DNA of 64,000 nucleotides, from positions 3,844,001 through 3,908,000 of the forward strand of contig JANATF010000001.1 in the NCBI GenBank assembly GCA_029449245.1. The letters are read 5' to 3'. The notes beneath the pieces were generated by a model that saw nothing but the letters and a program-made list of their open reading frames with translations, did no database searches and was not told the origin of the DNA. Shown one piece after another: positions 62,161-64,000 of this stretch. The translations under genes and the position numbers were made by a program. Numbering within the stretch: position 1 is the stretch's first letter; the number at the start of each line of letters is the position of its first letter. The stretch comes from Mortierella alpina (taxonomy: Eukaryota; Mortierellomycota; Mortierellomycetes; Mortierellales; Mortierellaceae).

Positions 62161-63075
62161 GCTGCCAGCCCATAAAACCGGACCAGGTCACTGAATCCCC
62201 TACAGACTCTCTTTCCACTCTTTCTTCTCGACCCTGCACTAGACTATGCCAGGCTCAAGAGTACGTGCAACCATGCGACGCCTCTTCTGAACGAGCAAGG
62301 TGCCGACCAGAAACCCTCTGCAGCTGTCTAACGACCTCGACACCGCTCCCGTTCTCCATCTGTCTGCCGCTATTCACCTGCTTCGAGCCAAAGAGAAGGT
62401 ACGTTCAACGCGAGCGTCTCGCGTATGTGTCTCTGGCATGTCGTATGTGCTGCCAGCCCATAAAGATGAACCAGGTCACTGAAACCCCTACAGACTCTCT
62501 TTCCACTCTTTCTTCTCGACCCTGCACTAGACTATGCCAGGCTCAAGAGTACGTGCAGCCATGCGACGCCTCTTCTGAACGAGCAAGGTGCCGACCCAGA
62601 AACCCTCTGCAGCCGTCTAACGACCTCGACACCGCTCTCGTTCTTCATCTGTCTGCCGCTATCCACCTGCTTCGAGCCAAAGAGAAGGTACGTTCAACGC
62701 GAGCGTCTCGCGTATGTGTCTCTGGCTTGTCGTATGTGCTGCCAGCCCATAAAGACGAACCAGGTCACTGAAACCCCTACAGACTCTCTTTCCACTCTTT
62801 CTTCTCGACCCTGCACTAGACTATGCCAGGCTCAAGAGTACGTGCAGCCATGCGACGCCTCTTCTGAACGAGCAAGGTGCCGACCCAGAAACCATCTGCA
62901 GCCGTCTAACGACCTCGACACCGCTCTCGTTCTTCATCTGTCTGCCGCTATCCTTGTGCTTCGAGCCAAAGAGAAGCTACGTTCAACGCGAGCATCTCGC
63001 GTATGTGTCTCTGGCATGTCGTATGTGCTGCCAGCCCATAACGACGAACCAGGTCACTGAACCCCCTGCAGACTC
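62161..63075 (+). repeat. 289-bp tandem repeat, three units plus a partial
   Basis: GCTGCCAGCCCATAA begins at 62161, 62449, 62738 and 63027, giving units of 288, 289 and 289 bp that are nearly identical. Each unit carries GACC.AG before AAACC (acceptor-like) and AAAGAGAAG at its end. In units 1 and 2 this is followed by GTACGT (donor-like), but in unit 3 by CTACGT. As 289 is not a multiple of three, read-through translation would shift frame at every unit, so this is better read as a duplicated exon-intron segment. Confidence 0.85.
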
Positions 63076-63127
63076 TCCATCCTCTCTCTCATAACGGACT
63101 GCCGACTCCGAGACTTCTATTTTTCAG

Positions 63128-64000
63128 TTGGCAGCTGTTAGAGCACTGGATCTTGCTGAATCAGAGAAACCAGAGCTTTACACTCTTGCTTTCTCATCAG
63201 CTGGATTCCAGAATGTGGTGTACGTGATCTTTCAGACTGACTGAATGTTGTTTTCGCGGGCGACATACTATGTAGTGATGATCCCCTCATTTTTTATGAC
63301 CACTGTTCAATAGCTCTCGACATTTCTCATCTCAGATTTGCACATCTCTGCATACCCCTCTGATCTCTCCTCTGCCCACAAGAGCGATATTGTCAGCTAC
63401 ATTATGGCTTCTGCTGATGAGATACTGTCCATTATCACGGCGATTCTATTCTTCCTCCTCCTTTGCCAATTTCTCATTCGATATTTTCGCTCGCGCTGGC
63501 GGATTTATCTGTGCACAGTCGTTTTCTGCCTCATTCGCGTGGCCGGGTATAGCGTCCGTGCCAGTGGCGATTCGGATGCTGTCCCAATGGGCAGCAGTCT
63601 TTGGATCTCACTCTATATTACAGAGGCTGTCCTTCTTGCCATTGGCTCGGCCTACATTCTCGTCCTCCTGGCCCAGCTCTATCGGTCGATCCTTCCCAAA
63701 GTCCGTGTCCCCTCAACGGCTGGATCAGAGCGTCATGCTGATTTGTTTGAGAGAACCTTGGTTAATCACATCCGCTGGATCCTCCTACCAATTCTGATCT
63801 GCACCATCACAGGTTCCGTCCTCAGCACCCGCCGCTCTTCACCTGAGCAACGCTCCATCGGTGCGATACTTCAACAAATCGGAGTCTGCTTGCTTGCAGT
63901 CTGTGGGGCCATCTTTTTTATATATGCAGTTGTCTATGTTAGACGTTATTGGAACCATAGGCGCTCTTTTAGGCAGCTTTTGATTGTCACGATGCTGCTG
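63128..64000 (+). CDS. Multi-pass membrane protein, 3' part beyond the window
   Basis: Exons 63128-63217 and 63314 onward are in phase and stay open to the last base. Exon 63128 reads LAAVRALDLAESEKPELYTL. After DLHISAYPSDLSSAHKSD at least five hydrophobic helices follow: IITAILFFLLLCQFLI, IYLCTVVFCLI, ITEAVLLAIGSAYILVLLA, WILLPILICTITGSVL and IGVCLLAVCGAIFFIYAVVY, with a sixth starting at the edge. The pattern fits a seven-helix protein, perhaps RTA1-like, but I cannot name it. The start is upstream. One consistent option is ATG at 61978 (61978-62006), then 62311-62398 inside the first 289-bp repeat, then 63128; a shorter protein starting at ATG 63404 is also possible. Confidence 0.65.

Overview
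This is eukaryotic nuclear DNA from a filamentous fungus, most likely an early-diverging Mucoromycota/Mortierellomycota species. The evidence is dense protein-coding genes with many short GT-AG introns (about 70-150 bp) and typical fungal orthologues (KRR1, UTP18, RRP42, DHH1, IRE1). Many proteins carry long Gln/His/Ser tracts, two eukaryotic tRNA genes are present, and the genes have CT-rich leaders. The lineage is inferred from gene style and was not tested by a search. Almost every gene is interrupted by introns, so the models below were spliced by hand, with reading phase checked at every junction.

Layout. 1-3.47 kb: an inverted array of a ~609-bp satellite-like repeat carrying a nested MITE. 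3.6-7.6 kb: RRP42 (exosome ring) and DHH1 (mRNA decay helicase), convergent across a pure-purine tract. 8.7-17.8 kb: a secreted GDSL hydrolase, a 1200-residue membrane-anchored protein of unknown role, and a Ser/Thr-rich single-pass surface protein. 18.4-19.8 kb: KRR1 on the minus strand, followed by a 4.3-kb gene-free stretch upstream of a forkhead transcription factor (24.1-27.6 kb). 28.3-38.1 kb: the unfolded-protein sensor IRE1, the ribosome-biogenesis factor UTP18 (convergent, stops 118 bp apart) and an unassigned coiled-coil protein.

38-49 kb is a repeat island with only two tRNA genes (Ala-UGC, Phe-GAA). It holds a second, diverged array of the same satellite family bracketed by ~160-bp inverted repeats, and several clusters of a palindromic TGACAT/GATA hairpin element. 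It also holds two copies of a ~0.65-kb dispersed repeat, a 70-bp minisatellite, and a 417-bp Mutator-like MITE with 9-bp target duplications that landed exactly inside one of the hairpin motifs.

49.3-61.4 kb returns to genes: FAHD1-type acylpyruvase, a three-LIM paxillin-like protein, a saccharopine-dehydrogenase-like oxidoreductase with a decayed paralogue fragment beside it, a CHERP-like CID/RS splicing protein with a GC-AG intron, and an MLX/INO4-like bHLH factor. The last 2 kb carry a 289-bp triplicated segment with exon-like signals and the start of a multi-pass membrane protein that runs off the window.

The genes do not form a pathway cluster. Several concern RNA and ribosome production or turnover (RRP42, DHH1, KRR1, UTP18, the CHERP-like factor), which is ordinary for a housekeeping segment. 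The unusual content is the repeat island and its nested insertions.
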